Below, one piece after another: positions 22,640-36,789 of a DNA stretch of 64,000 bases. Location: the NCBI GenBank assembly GCA_001683735.1, contig LUGG01000009.1:248001-312000 (forward strand). The letters are read 5' to 3'. Position numbers and translations under genes: made by a program. Numbering within the stretch: position 1 is the first letter of the stretch; every line of letters begins with the position of its first letter. Source of the DNA: Grifola frondosa. Taxonomy: Eukaryota; Basidiomycota; Agaricomycetes; Polyporales; Grifolaceae. The notes beneath the pieces are model-generated. The model had not been told where the DNA came from. It saw only the letters and a program-made list of their open reading frames with translations, and ran no database searches.

Positions 22640-25600
22640 CGTGCATAAATATTGAAAGAGACTGACAGACTCTGAGAACACTTCTGTTCAGCCACCGAAA
22701 CCAAATCATGCCAAATAGGTCTGTGTATAGAGGATAAATTTCTTGTCGCAACCATTTCGTTGGCTCCAATCACTGCGGAACCCTGGAATTGGCCTGGTCA
22801 GGATTGGAGGGAGATTGGACAATTATCCCGGAATCCCGCGCCAATCCCACGCATATCACGAATGTATCTGCATAAGCTATATTCAATCTCCTAAGCGCGG
22901 ATTCTGTCAGGCTACACCGTCAATCTCATCCCGAATAAGACCATGATAATTACCTCTTCGCCAATCCCGACTTTAGCTCGACTGAAATAACTGATATTTC
23001 CTGTGCACAGGATAATGGGGGGATTGTGACAATATCCCATTGTTCTGCTGGGCTATTATTTGAATCCGGACCCTAGCATGGCCCAGGATTGCCTAAGTGT
23101 ACTTATAAATTAACTTTGGTCTTCGTCATCGGGCACAGCCAACCTTCTTCTCTCACCCATCAATCTCTCGCATAGGTTCCAATCGCGCTGCAGCATGTGG
23201 TGCGTATGTATGTCACCGCATACAATGAGCTGATGTGTGCTCTCTCGCAGCGCAAAACACTGACTTCTTTCATGATTTTCTTGTAGATATTTCTGTCGTG
23301 GCACTCGCAGCACAACTTCATCGATGTCATCAGGTGTGCCCACATGTACCTCTCGTATGTACACATTGCTGAGCCAATACTACAGGCTGCACGTCGACGA
23401 ATTGAAGCGCTGACGCGCACGCACCGCAGCGACGTGCCATCGTGAACATCAATGATGTGCGCAACATCATCATAGGTGTTTTGTCCACTAGTTGTTCATG
23501 CGGTGTATTCTCACATTCCTCCGAGTGCGGCGTATGTGCGCAGCACACTTACTAGACTGACCTGCTCGCTAGGCCCCCAACTTCGCGACATCTCCACGAC
23601 GGCCCAACTGAATGCATGCCGCCAGACTGTGCATGATTTCGGGCACATCCTGCAAGGTCAGTAGTACATTTGCTGTTGAATGACATGAAATACTCACTAT
23701 GTCATTGTCCTCTACATTAATTAGGAACACATCAAATGGCCTCTCGCGGTGCGGGTCTGGGGCTGTCTTGAGAGCTGGTTATGCGAGTGGATGGACAGCG
23801 GGTACGGGCAAGTGGAGGGGTGGGGGGATGCACGGGGATTGCATGAGCCAGTATCCCATGTTGCATAGCTCGTTGATATGCCTTCCGAGGCTTGACAGCG
23901 GTAGAAAGCTACATTTTATTCGATGTTGTAGGTAGTACAACAATCAATTTTATCATACTTAAAGCCGAGGCAAATCCTGAGGATATGCGGATCATACTCC
24001 GGGCCAGGATATACAAGGAATCTTAAGTACTATAAGCAGGATTCGACGCTGATCACGACATGCGGATATCACTCGTAGCCCGTCATAATCCTGTTGGATT
24101 GGTTGTCCTTCCAGAGCTTATCCTAAATGGCTTATGGCGCCTAGCCAGCCCCGGATCTTCCTCGGATTTGACCTCGATCTCTCGCAAATCCCGACTTGGA
24201 CAATTCGTGGGGACCGCAGTGAATCACCTTGAATCGTCCAAGGTAAGCATCAATTTCTTGTGATGCTTCATGTAGGATGCACACTTGTAATTTGCGTTCG
24301 ATGGCCTTTGACCTCACACCAAAGGGGCGCACTCGCCTGTGTGCCCTGGGGTCGAGGGTATGAGACAACCTTACATTTCTGAGCTATATCCGAGTAGTTG
24401 CAAAGATCTTTTGCTAATTGTCTTTTTTTCGTTTCAGCCTCAAGCTTTCTTGAAGCAGCTTTCGACAATAGTTTCGCTCTTCCGGTGATTGTCGTCAATC
24501 GAATCACGACTGCCTTGGGTCCATGAATGTCGAACAATCATGGTGCAGACCGACTTTTTGAGTATATTTTCATTTTATTCAACCTCCCATGGTGCGATGA
24601 GCTTCGTCTTGCGCGGCGCAATGCACCCTACACCGATGCGAGGCATGATGTACGTCGTCACCATCTTGTCACTGGTATGTCGTCTATTCCGTGTTCCATC
24701 ATGGCGGACTGCTGTGTAGATAAGCTGTCTGCAATGGTCAACTGAAGATGCAGATTCGAGTTGTTCAGTCAGTTGGTCAGTCAGCTGTTCATTTCGTTTG
24801 ACCATAATTACGCCGGTGTGAACTCTTGGTACCATGACTTCGCCGTCGTTTGCTATGACTAGCTCTATGTTTACATAGCGATGCCCAATACTGTAGTGGA
24901 ATAAATAACATCACCAGATCCCTTTAGAAACAAGAATTATATGTATGTCTTCAGAAGAGTGGGTCATTGACAAGAAATTGCTCTCCGCATATCATCTCAC
25001 TGTTAAGATCAATATCAATCAGCATATGTTGAGTTGTAACGAGGGAGATAACACCTTGAGCACTAGCCAGGTATCACACGTTGAGAGCTCTCCCTCGCAG
25101 TACCTAACGGATCAGTGTCGTCAATGCATGCCCTGTGCGACAGTATACCCCCATTGTTATCCATTCCTTCATCGAGCTGTTCCCCGTCGATGACATCAAG
25201 TTTGCGTGCAGAGAACGAAGACTCGTGATCGAGAATCATGGCGCTAAGAGGTCCAATGAAGGCTGTGAATTGGAGTGAGTGCTCTTGTGAGCGAACAAAG
25301 GACGGGTAAGTGGAATCTGTGGTGCTAGTTTCGTGTGACTCAGTCTCGCGCAGATTGAGGATAAACCGCGATATCAGAATTGCTGTGATGTTGATGGAGC
25401 TGTTGCATGGATATCAACGACAACATAAAATCATGAATACAGAGACTGACGGGTCTCCAAATTAGCTGTTTAGATAGAAAAATTGCTGTCTGAAATGTAA
25501 GAACGAATGAAGGATAAAGTTGAGGACAAATTCGCGCACTTGAATTGAGTTCGAGACAATGTCTAGAACATTCAGAATCAACAATAGAGCCCTGCGGCAT

Positions 25601-25806
25601 ATTGTGGTTGATGGTATTGGTGCCAACTGAGACAAAGTATATTGTACCTAGGACGAGTCACATGAGCTTCTCGCGTAAATGAAGGGTGGTAAGAAACTGA
25701 CCATCGCGCAAGATCAAAGAGCTCCAGGATGTACGTAAATTAGCCAACTTGGCAACTGGGACGCACAGTATCGAAGTCGTACCGCAGCGTACGCTCAGAG
25801 TTGATC
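22640..25806. other. 3.2-kb gene-poor region
   Basis: Only fragments are seen. Stretches at about 22780-23060 and 23990-24240 share many GGATT/AATCC words and may be diverged copies of an element, but no exact repeat ends were found. A decayed minus-strand gene sits at 23110-23930, and an unassigned Lys/Glu-rich frame occurs on the minus strand at 24370-24537. No transposase motif was recognised. Confidence 0.4.
23110..23930 (-). pseudogene. Unrecognised, probably decayed gene
   Basis: Three minus-strand stretches look coding but do not join. The first reads HRERPFDVFLINVEDNDI (near 23765-23700), followed by a good GTGAGT...CAG intron and DVPEIMHSLAACIQLGRRGD. The second reads VHDGTSLRCVRVSASIRR (near 23445-23390). 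The third reads QLIVCGDIHTHHMLQRDW and ends RRRLAVPDDEDQS with a stop at 23110. Stops and frame changes separate them. I do not recognise the family, and describe it as a degraded fungal gene only because intron borders and codon-like segments survive. Confidence 0.35.
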
Positions 25807-25971
25807 ATGTCTCTTAACCTTCCGACAAGCCAGAACGTCGCCTACGGTGTGCTGTACTCGCCCTCGACCGCCGTCTCAGCGCCATCAATCACCCTGCAGG
25901 ACCTGCAATCCAAGCATATCAAATACGTCCGCATCCAATGGGTCGATCTCACCAACACGGTCCGTTTCCCT
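25807..25971 (+). pseudogene. Orphan N-terminal exon of a glutamine-synthetase-like protein
   Basis: The ATG at 25807 opens MSLNLPTSQNVAYGVLYSPS, followed by LQDLQSKHIKYVRIQWVDLT and NTVRF. This is the typical N-terminal start of fungal FluG/lengsin-type glutamine-synthetase-like proteins. After VRF the similarity stops, although the frame stays open to 26115 with unrelated residues. No glutamine synthetase catalytic motif was found in the next kilobases. I infer a truncated gene: an orphan first exon left by deletion or by insertion of unrelated DNA. Confidence 0.5.
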
Positions 25972-27615
25972 TTCTTGTGTGGTACGCTTGAGATATGGCA
26001 CAGCAAGGACAAGTATGTCGGCCACGAGTATTGCAGAGCGTCCCGCAGGAGCGACTGGAAACCTTGCATTAGCAGACTCGGAGGATACACAATTTATCAC
26101 CCAGCTTACATCTGAAGTAGGAATGAAGAATTAGCTGCGGAGATAAGACGTCCTCGATAGAGATATACATCTTATCGACTTCCACCGAACCATTACTGCC
26201 TGTTATACAATTAAAAGAGGGTAGAGCTTCTATAGGTACTTACTTGATGTATGTAGCCATACTGGAAGTAACATATGAATACAAATAAGAGATCATGTTG
26301 AGATCAACACTCACAATATCAAGGCCGAAGGGTGCTAGTGATAACAGAAATATCAACAACGCCATCCGGCATCGATGGTCAGGCAGAGGATATACTCGAA
26401 GACTTGACAATGCTTGGCAAGAGCGTCAATATGTCCTACGGTTCCGGAAGGTGACCACGGACTTACCAGCAAAAATAACAGGTTGGGGTAAACTGAAGAC
26501 TGCATTCGACCAGTTCGATGCGGAACAGCCCCTAGAGAATATGAGCCAGGGGAGATGAGCTCAGGGAGAGAAATATACCTTTTGTGTCAATGGGGACAGC
26601 GCTCGAAGGCCAACTACATATTCTAGAAGTGTACTGTATCTCATAAACATTAACAACGATGTCACAATGGAAAATTGACGCTTCCAGACAAGTTGATCTT
26701 TGCGATCGAAAGTGGTAATATATTCAAAGAGAAGGAGGGCTACACAGACACATAACAATGAGATAACTCGAACGAAGTCAATATTGTGTCACTCACTAGT
26801 AGATGAGATTGCACAGCAATTTGTGATGAAGCTGCCCGAGGTATCAACGTTAGCCAAAAGGAGAACTGCAAGTAGCTCGCTCACATTTGCTGAATGTCTT
26901 CAACGCTGAAAGGAATGGACGTGGCGCGACGGATAGTAGATCTGAAATTCAAATACCAGAAGACAGCTGCCTTGAATATGTAAAGCAGTGTGCCGATATA
27001 CTCGATTATTACGAGCCCAACTCAACCAAGGTGATCTATCTTTCTTTAGTGGCACCATTCAACCGTGGTGTGGACCTCCTTCGCCACCGAGATGAGATTC
27101 TACCACTGGCGGAGAATTTGCATGGAAAAGTTCGGGATAGCATATCACCGTTGATATTGAAGTTACGGTCATGATCATAGGTGTCCAGAGGACCGTCAGA
27201 CGGGTTTCGCTGATGATAGTAGTACGTGTGCGGGACGCACTTGGGTGGGTGGCACTAATGAGCCACACACCAAGTTAGCGACACTGATTATGGGAGAGGG
27301 TGCGGTGTTCTTCTTGATCGAGGTGCGCAACGGAGGGGAGGATGATCCAGCAGGTTTAAATCTAGCAAGAGAGCGATCAGCTATCAAGACGAAAATGGGC
27401 CAAGTGCTGGGTTGTGCACTATGCGCAATCACCGGAAGAGGCACAAGTTCAACGAATGACATTCAGGCATGGCAGAATACTTGAAAACCATATGAGATGA
27501 CTTTCAATATCTGCTGTTTACCTTTCGCGGCTAGCCCACCCCCACCAACAAGCTCTGTGCTGTGTTACATGTCATACATCCAAACTCAAGGCGAAGAAGG
27601 CAGCAGAATTATTAT
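25972..27615. other. Gene-poor region with unassigned frames
   Basis: Plus-strand frames at 26295-26558 and 26887-27174 (with YVKQCADILDYYEPNSTKV) look partly coding but match no family I know. The rest is AT-rich and fragmented. They could belong to one eroded gene. Confidence 0.35.
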
Positions 27616-28752
27616 TCAAGCAAGCAGAGATTCGGCCCAGATGAACTTCGCCATCTCTCTGACCATGTTCGCTGTGCACTTGTGACCGACGCCAGGTGCG
27701 ATGATGGCTGTCTTGACGCCACCTTCTCCGACCTGCAAGTTGTCGACAAATTGCTTCGATGCCGTCCAAGGTACGAGATGGTCGTCTGCGCCGCACAAAA
27801 CGAGGACTTTCTTACCCAAGAATGGATTAGACGCGTCGGTGGCGGTGTATGGTGCCGCTGCCGGGTCATTATTCTTTAAAAGTTGGACGAGCGATTGAGG
27901 GAAGTATGGCGGCGCGATTGGAAGGGAATACTCCTCTGCACGTTTGGTTATCAACACGGAATAGTCCGGGCAGCCTGGATATCTGTCAAGACAGTTGTGG
28001 AGTGGAGAGGTGGTGGAATTTACGTACCGATTATCGGGATCCCTAGCTTCACTTCTTGGTTCTATAGGAGCTTTAGATGATTGAGATGCGGAAGAATGAG
28101 CCGACGCACCGTTTCGCAAGGTCAGCCAAGTGGAATGACCACCAAGGCTTATGCCTGCGACGAGCCATTGAGAAACGGTCCGCTCATCAGAAGGGAACAA
28201 GTAGGGGGTAAGAAGTCGATGAGATAGGACACATCGTGGGCCGTGCCAGCTGTAAACTGGCTATCAGAAACGATCTCATCGGGAAACATGAAGCCCTACT
28301 CTGAATCGCATACATATCAGACCTAGATGACACGCTAAGATCAAGCAATTATAATAAGAATGGCAGCATTCGACTCACGCATGACGGTCATTATTCTCTT
28401 TGGCGTCGTTCGACCATCCCTGGTTCGCGAGGTCATCGACTAAACGCGTCCCATGATTCCGATGGTCCTAAATTTCAACTTCAGCAAGCTGCAAGTCAAA
28501 TAGAATAACACGGAATCAACGAACGAAGGTGACAACATATAAATCCTGCGCTGTTTGAGCCTTAGATTCGTCACGGAGCTTTCGTATTTCCTCGAGGGTC
28601 GATCGAGCGACCCAATCTATCTGCTCAGCAGAGCCAGTCCTGCCATGAAGAAGAAAGAGAACGGCAATAGGTGTGTTCGCTGGTGTCGCCACGGTGTCTG
28701 AGTAAACATTTACTTGAATTCCACCGACGATGAGGTTCTGTTTGGATGTCAT
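27616..28752 (-). CDS. Alpha/beta hydrolase, copy 1 of an inverted pair
   Basis: The start at 28752 reads MTSKQNLIVGGIQVNVYSDT. Features of a serine alpha/beta hydrolase follow: oxyanion-side LLHGRTGS, DDLANQGW, the nucleophile elbow GISLGGHS, the acid in LVLCGADDHLVPW and the His in APGVGHKC. The closest relative in view is the plus-strand gene at 36790-37967, with the same order, similar length (about 290 residues) and shared intron positions. A surplus A near 28050 breaks the exon PRVKLGIPIIG, and the splice junction near 28260-28290 is hard to close, so this copy may be damaged or contain sequence errors. Substrate unknown; the family includes carboxylesterases and peptidases. It is head-to-head with the UBX gene, 310 bp away. 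Confidence 0.75.
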
Positions 28753-29062
28753 GATGCTCGGAGGACCGTCAGAGGGCGTAGTGGTGATCCTACTGTGACC
28801 TCTGAGGTCGGACTGGAACCGTGAGTATTGCTAATATTTCCCATTCGCATGCTATGTTAGTAATAGAATGCGATCGAAAGCTGAAATTGAAAAGTGCTGC
28901 TCACATGATGAGTGAAATCTAAGAGATCTAAGTAAATTGTTTTGATGCAATTACCTTTCTCCGATCAAATATTCTGGTGGAATCAGCTCAGCCTCTTAAG
29001 TTGCAATACCGCCATCACCAACAACAACTCTTGTCCTATATACACTCTTGAAGCTATTCTGC

Positions 29063-30110
29063 ATGTCTTCAAACACCGAGTCAGCTGCGAGCACATCTGC
29101 TACCCAACAAGCCAACCCATCGCCTCAGCCACAAGAGCCTCCTGCGTTCAGGTTCTACAGGCCACCACGGTCTGCGCTGAATACGCCGCGTATGTCAGCC
29201 CGCTCTGACTCTTGTTTTCGTAAAATAACATGTCATCGGTTTACTATTTATGTCTGGGCGCTGTCGCAGATGAACTGCCTGATTCATATTTCACTCCAAC
29301 AACCGCAGACTTGAAGGCTGCGCAGGCATCCTTGTCTGCGCGCGCCCAAGCACTCGCCAATGCTCCACTGCGAACACAAGCTATGCGGGATGCGGACGAA
29401 AAGGCCAAACGTGCACGCTGGCCTCATGTATGTCCACTCCCTCTCGTCGTTTTGACTAACCTCATACGAACGGCGATTATAGACGACTATCCGCGTGAAA
29501 TTTAGCGACCGCAGCCAACTTGAGAAGACGTTCCCTCCACCGACAAGATTCGTGCCGTATACGCCTTCGTGCGCAGCTCCCTGCGTGAGGATGTCAAGCC
29601 AATCAAGTTCGTACTATGTATGTGCGTCCCACTCCCTCCGTCGCGCCGTGTGTGCGGCTGAACGCCCACAAGACCAGACACCCCCAAAACGTGAGTTCAA
29701 GGTGTCCGATCCAGAGGTGCGCGACCTGTCTCTGGTCGACTTGCAGCTCGCGCCGTCGTCGGTGCTGATGCTCAAGTTCGAGGATGATGCGTTGAATCGT
29801 GCGTAGTCTGACCGAGTTTGCTGGGATGTCGCCTTTGTTGACACTATGTATGGGAAAGACTCGGGTGTCTCCGCACCACTTGATCCCTCGGTCCTTGCAA
29901 AGGCGGAGGACTTGCCGGTCCCACCTGACTTCGACGAAGGGGTGGCGACATCTGGGTCGTCGTCGAGTGCGTCACCCGCGACGTCCTCTGGGCCGTCGAT
30001 TGTCCCGAAGGAGGTGAAAGTTCCAAAGTGGCTTAAGCTGGGTGGAAGTATGTATGCTCATACCGGAAATCGCGGGGAATTGACTAATTGTACACCCTAC
30101 AGAGAAATAA
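29063..30110 (+). CDS. UBX-domain protein (ASPL/TUG/Ubx4-like C-terminal type)
   Basis: Exons: 29063-29189, 29270-29427, 29483-about 29621, about 29676-29798, 29859-30047, 30103-30110. The core is DELPDSYFTPTTADLKAA, TIRVKFSDRSQLEKTFP, DKIRAVYAFVRSSLREDVKP and VSDPEVRDLSLVDLQLAPSS, a ubiquitin-like UBX fold used to recruit Cdc48/p97. The last full exon is acidic and disordered and ends VPKWLKLGG; an 8-base terminal exon adds KK and the stop. A single base appears to be missing in the C run near 29543, because the correct frame resumes immediately after it. I infer a p97 cofactor. The identity as a Ubx4/TUG relative rests on the central motifs only. Confidence 0.85.
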
Positions 30111-30337
30111 CTCATCACACAGTGGCGATGCCAAATTGCTATGCTGAGATATCATTGTATAGTAGACAGACTGAGGGTGTGCGGCTGCGGAATGTATCTA
30201 TATAAACATGTCACCTACCTCCCATTTCGCCTACAGGACTCGAAGTTCAGTCTATCTTCAGCGACGGAGACACTTGCCTTGTTTATGAATCGCAAACGTT
30301 ACAACTGGGTACAACCACAAAATCGAGCAAATAGTAT

Positions 30338-31712
30338 TCAATCATCGCGTCTGTCACGATGCAGTTCGGGGTCAATGAACTTCATCCTGCCGCGCCCTGA
30401 GTTTCGCAAATATTCAGCACACAATCTGAGCAAGACCATTTGCCACTCACCCTTTAATCGGACCCCACCCCTTGCCTGTGAACTTTCCTCGACCCTCCTC
30501 TTGATCCTCTCGAGCTCCCGTTTGCGCGCGGCCTCCAGGCGCTCCTTCTCCTCGCGCTCCAGTCGCGCATCATACTGTTCCTCTGTCTCCTCTTGCGGGT
30601 CAGCTGGAGCTTCCTGCTTCTTCTCTCCTTCTGCAGGGGAGTGCGATGGTGAGCGCGCCTTCTTGCTTTTGTGCTTGCTTTTGTTCTTGTGGTGGTGCCG
30701 CCGTTCACTCGACTCGTCGCGGTGTCGCCGCTTCTTGCGGTGCCGGCGCTTCTCTTCGTCGGAGAGCTCACTCGAGCTCTCAGGTTCTGATGCCGCTGTG
30801 GACTTGGCTGCCGAGCATCCGTGTAAGACGCGTAATGTTATCAGATGAATAAGGGCTTACATTCGGGCTGCTTCGGCTGTGCCTGTGTGCGCAGCATGAG
30901 CTCGCCGCAGTTCGTGATGGTGACTGGAACTGCGGGGCGGTCCTTCTCGTCCACGGACACGTTCGCGATCTGCTCGATGACCTCATATCCCGGATCACCC
31001 GGCCGAACACGACGTGCTTGCCTATCAGTGTAACCCGTCAGTTTGCACATGCTACGTGAAGATGGGGAGCAACGCGCCGTTGAGGTGCGGGCACGCGCGC
31101 AGGGTAACGAAGAATTGGGAATTATTGGTGTTGGGCCCTTTGTTGGCCATGCAGAGCAGGCTGTACGCGCGGAATGCATGAGCATGCCAGAAACGCGAGA
31201 GAGATTGAGCAGAACACGTACCCTTCGGAGTCGAGCGGGCGGGTGAGATCTTCGTCGGAGAAAGGGCCCCCATAAATGGAGTCTCCACCGGTGCCATTGC
31301 GTTTCGTGAAATCTAAAAAGAGCAGTTTATTCAGCACTGTGCAACAACATTAGAGCGGTGTGACTGGCCTCCGCCCTGGATCATGAATCCTTTGATCGAA
31401 CGGTGGATGATGCTGTTCTTGTAGTACAGGCGGTCGCTTGATATCGGGGACAGCCCCTTCTCACCCGTGCATAGTGCGCGGAAGCTGTGGGATGAGAAAA
31501 TGCACACTCAGAAGACGGGTTGCGTAGGGAGGAGGCGCGATGCATACCCACTTTTCGCATGTCTTTGGCACGGTGTCGTTGAAGAGCTCGAAGATGACTC
31601 TGTGGATGAGGACTTGGTGAGCCTGTACGCAAAAGCTCGTGCAGATCTGTGCACACCTTCCTGCTGCGACGTTATCGATGGAAAAATCAAAGAAGACGCG
31701 AGGGCGAACCAT
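30338..31712 (-). CDS. Cyclophilin-type peptidyl-prolyl isomerase with charged RS-like tail
   Basis: The start at 31712 reads [19 protein letters not shown], and exon 2 at 31599 continues [16 protein letters not shown]. The isomerase core then reads [82 protein letters not shown] and [10 protein letters not shown] highly charged tail follows ([31 protein letters not shown], then a Glu/Arg coiled coil) and ends [19 protein letters not shown]. Cyclophilins with such RS-like tails are nuclear and often spliceosome-associated, so a nuclear role is inferred. Introns are short and canonical; the frame is intact. It is head-to-head with the Ras-family gene. Confidence 0.9.
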
Positions 31713-32293
31713 TCCAAACGTTGTGGATGAGCGCAGCTGCTGAACGTTGAACGTTGAACGTCGAATGCGAATTAATGCGTTTAGCAGATTTGAGTGTCTG
31801 GGGTCTGTGCACGGCTGCCTGCGGATGTATTTCAGCCTGATTTATTTCGCCGCATTCTCTCCATTGTCCAACAGCGTCCATGAGCGTCCATCAGTGTCCA
31901 TCTCCAATCAGCTCCAATCAAGAGTTCCTGTTCCAACAGCCCAGCAGTTGCAAACTGGCACAAACCGGTTTCATACCGGTCCGCAAAAGCGAAAGTGCTT
32001 CGCGGGACTGATGATGGACGAGCCCCCGGAAGCGGGCTGTTTTTGAAAAATGTGAACAGCGTGAGCGTTGTCTCCAACGCATTTCTGTTTTCCTTTCTCC
32101 TTACAGCACCTGGCATTCGGCACTAATAGTACTCTCTAGCTCTGGCCGGTTGGTCTGTCACGTACACCTCCGACTCGGGACTCCATTCATATGCCGCGCA
32201 TATCCTTCTAAACGCCCTTATTTTTGGTTCCCCGGTGTCCTTGCCCTTCAGCTGCCTCCGACCGGCGCTGAAGGTCTGCAGGTGGTTCTGACC
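31713..32293. promoter_or_regulatory. Divergent promoter with short tandem repeats (cyclophilin / Ras-family gene)
   Basis: A 581-bp spacer. It contains three copies of TGAACGT at 31741-31761, three diverged copies of a 10-bp GCGTCCATGA-like unit at 31874-31903 and two copies of CTCCAATCAG at 31902-31920. A CCGGT-containing short inverted repeat lies near 31964-31982. These clusters of short repeats are candidates for regulator binding sites. Confidence 0.45.
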
Positions 32294-33222
32294 ATGCGGA
32301 AGTACAGTGCCGTCGTTCTCGGAGGTGAGTTCTTTGCCTGACTCTGCAAACTTCGTGCACTGATTCTGTGTGCATACAGCGGGCGGAGTGGGCAAGTCCG
32401 CTCTGACGATCCGATATGGGCGCAATGTCTTCGTCGAACATTATAATCCGACGATCGAAGGTGTGTGACGCATCGTAGTTGCGTGGCCTCGCGACTGATC
32501 GGTCGCAGAGGAGTATCACTGTCAGCTCATTGTAGATGGAGAACGGTGTTCGGTATGTCGAGGTGGCGCTCGATCTTATGATCAAACTAACCATCTTGCA
32601 GCTCGACATTCTTGATACAGCCGGTGCTGAACAATTTACGGGTTTTAATGAAGGATATCTCAAGGTATGATGCTATCATGTCAGTCGGGAGTGGAGCCTG
32701 ATCAGGGTGTTATTAGAATGGGCATGGATTCATCCTCGTTTTCAGGCAGGTTTTCGAGCTTGCACGGAATTCGGATACATAAATGAATCCCTGTTCAGCT
32801 TGACCCAGGATGCTAGTCTAAGGGAAATCGACAACGTCCGTCAACAAATATTGCATCTCAGAGGCGGGGACATGGTATGACTGGAATCATATTCCGTCAA
32901 TCAGCTCCTCACGATGAATTAGCAGAACATCCCAGTTGTCGTCGTCGGCACGAAGCTAGATCTGGTGGGGCTCTCATACTCTTCTAGTTTCACTACTAAC
33001 ATGATGATGTCAATCGGCTAGGCAAGCGAACGAGAAGTCCCTCGCGCTACCATCCAAGAGCTTGCAACACGCTGGGGCATCCCCTTTTACGAAACTTCTG
33101 CAAAGCGGAACTGGCACGTCACGGACGTCTTCGAAGACCTAGTGCGGCAGATGCGCAGGTGCTACCCGAACGGCCAGCCAAAGATGAAGAAATGGAGGAA
33201 GGATCCTTGTGTCGTTATGTAA
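32294..33222 (+). CDS. Ras-family small GTPase, Rap/Rsr1-like
   Basis: Exons: 32294-32324, 32380-32460, 32509-32552, 32602-32664, 32717-32745, 32799-32874, about 32926-32964, 33022-33222; about 190 residues. Motifs in order: the P-loop GAGGVGKSA, effector loop YNPTIEEEYHCQLIVDGE, switch II DTAGAEQFTGFNEGYLK, G4 VVGTKLDL, G5 ETSAK and a CAAX box CVVM preceded by basic residues, so it should be prenylated and membrane-bound. Ala replaces the usual Gln61. Rap/Rsr1 proteins also lack that Gln, and this supports a Rap/Rsr1-type polarity GTPase. The intron 32746-32798 has a GC donor, the only choice that keeps phase. The frame is intact. Confidence 0.9.
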
Positions 33223-33783
33223 TGCGGACTCCACTTTCTTTTCTTGTCGTTGTTGAACTCGTCTCTCTTTCCCGCCCGAATACGTTCACACCGTTCCTTT
33301 GTCCCTGTAACGACACGGACCCCGATTCGCACACATTATGCGCTCGTTCTTGCACACATATGGTACACCCTTCCTCTCAGTCTGTCGCTATCCTTCGCGC
33401 TGTCCCATCACCTAATCGCCCTACCATACGCACTACCTAGTTAATTGCCTCTGGTTGGAAATCGCTACCCTCGTACTATACCGATTGTCTTTTTAGTCAT
33501 TCCGTTCGTTTCGGATGTATCTAAGTACATACACATGGAGGACAATACTGGTAGTACTTGGATATTCACTCTTTCTAATGGCGCCCAATTTGGGGTGAAT
33601 CGGACCCCCGGAGCGGTGCACGGAGTCCACGTGTGTTACATAAGGGTGGGCATATTTTATGAGTAAGCGTTCGAGTCCTTCCCTTTTTCCTCACTTCCCC
33701 CCATCTTGTTCAGCGCCCTACACGCTTTCTTCTCATATCCATAGACTTATCCCTACTTTCTCTTTTACCTGTTCACTTCCATA
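33223..33783 (+). promoter_or_regulatory. Spacer and pyrimidine-rich promoter of the helicase gene
   Basis: The first 400 bases hold the presumed 3' UTR of the GTPase gene and no frame of note. From about 33668 to 33782 the strand is very rich in C and T (runs such as CCCTTTTTCCTCACTTCCCC), immediately upstream of the helicase ATG. CT-rich tracts of this kind are common just before starts of strongly expressed fungal genes. Confidence 0.5.
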
Positions 33784-36482
<2,699 letters not shown>

Positions 36483-36789
36483 GCCCCGTTGTCAACTGCG
36501 CGACATCGCTCGAAGGCCTGCGGCCAGCTCGATGCTCCACGCATATCCTCTCCCGCCTGCGTTGGACATATCGATAGATTCTGATATCCGCTGGAGGCTG
36601 TCAGTAGTAATCTTGATGCACTTCCCTAGACCCGCAGCTTGTAATGGCATGTGTTTGGCATTTGGTTCCATTATACAAGACTTGTTTGTGTTGTCCGCAC
36701 TGCTTCCGCAGGTTGATGATCAGCCACCCGACGATGTTATATATACCGCACAGTGCTGTGCCTCGGTTTCTTCAGGACACTCGTACACC
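36483..36789. other. Helicase 3' UTR and hydrolase promoter
   Basis: A 307-bp spacer in tandem orientation. T/C-rich stretches precede the ATG at 36790; no gene or repeat is visible. Confidence 0.4.

Noticed and set aside
22780..24240. Diverged terminal repeats of a transposon
   Set aside because: GGATT/AATCC words recur on both sides, but no exact repeat ends, target-site duplication or transposase were seen.
33660..33690. Possible tRNA B-box (GCGTTCGAGTCC)
   Set aside because: No A-box, no cloverleaf or discriminator could be folded around it.
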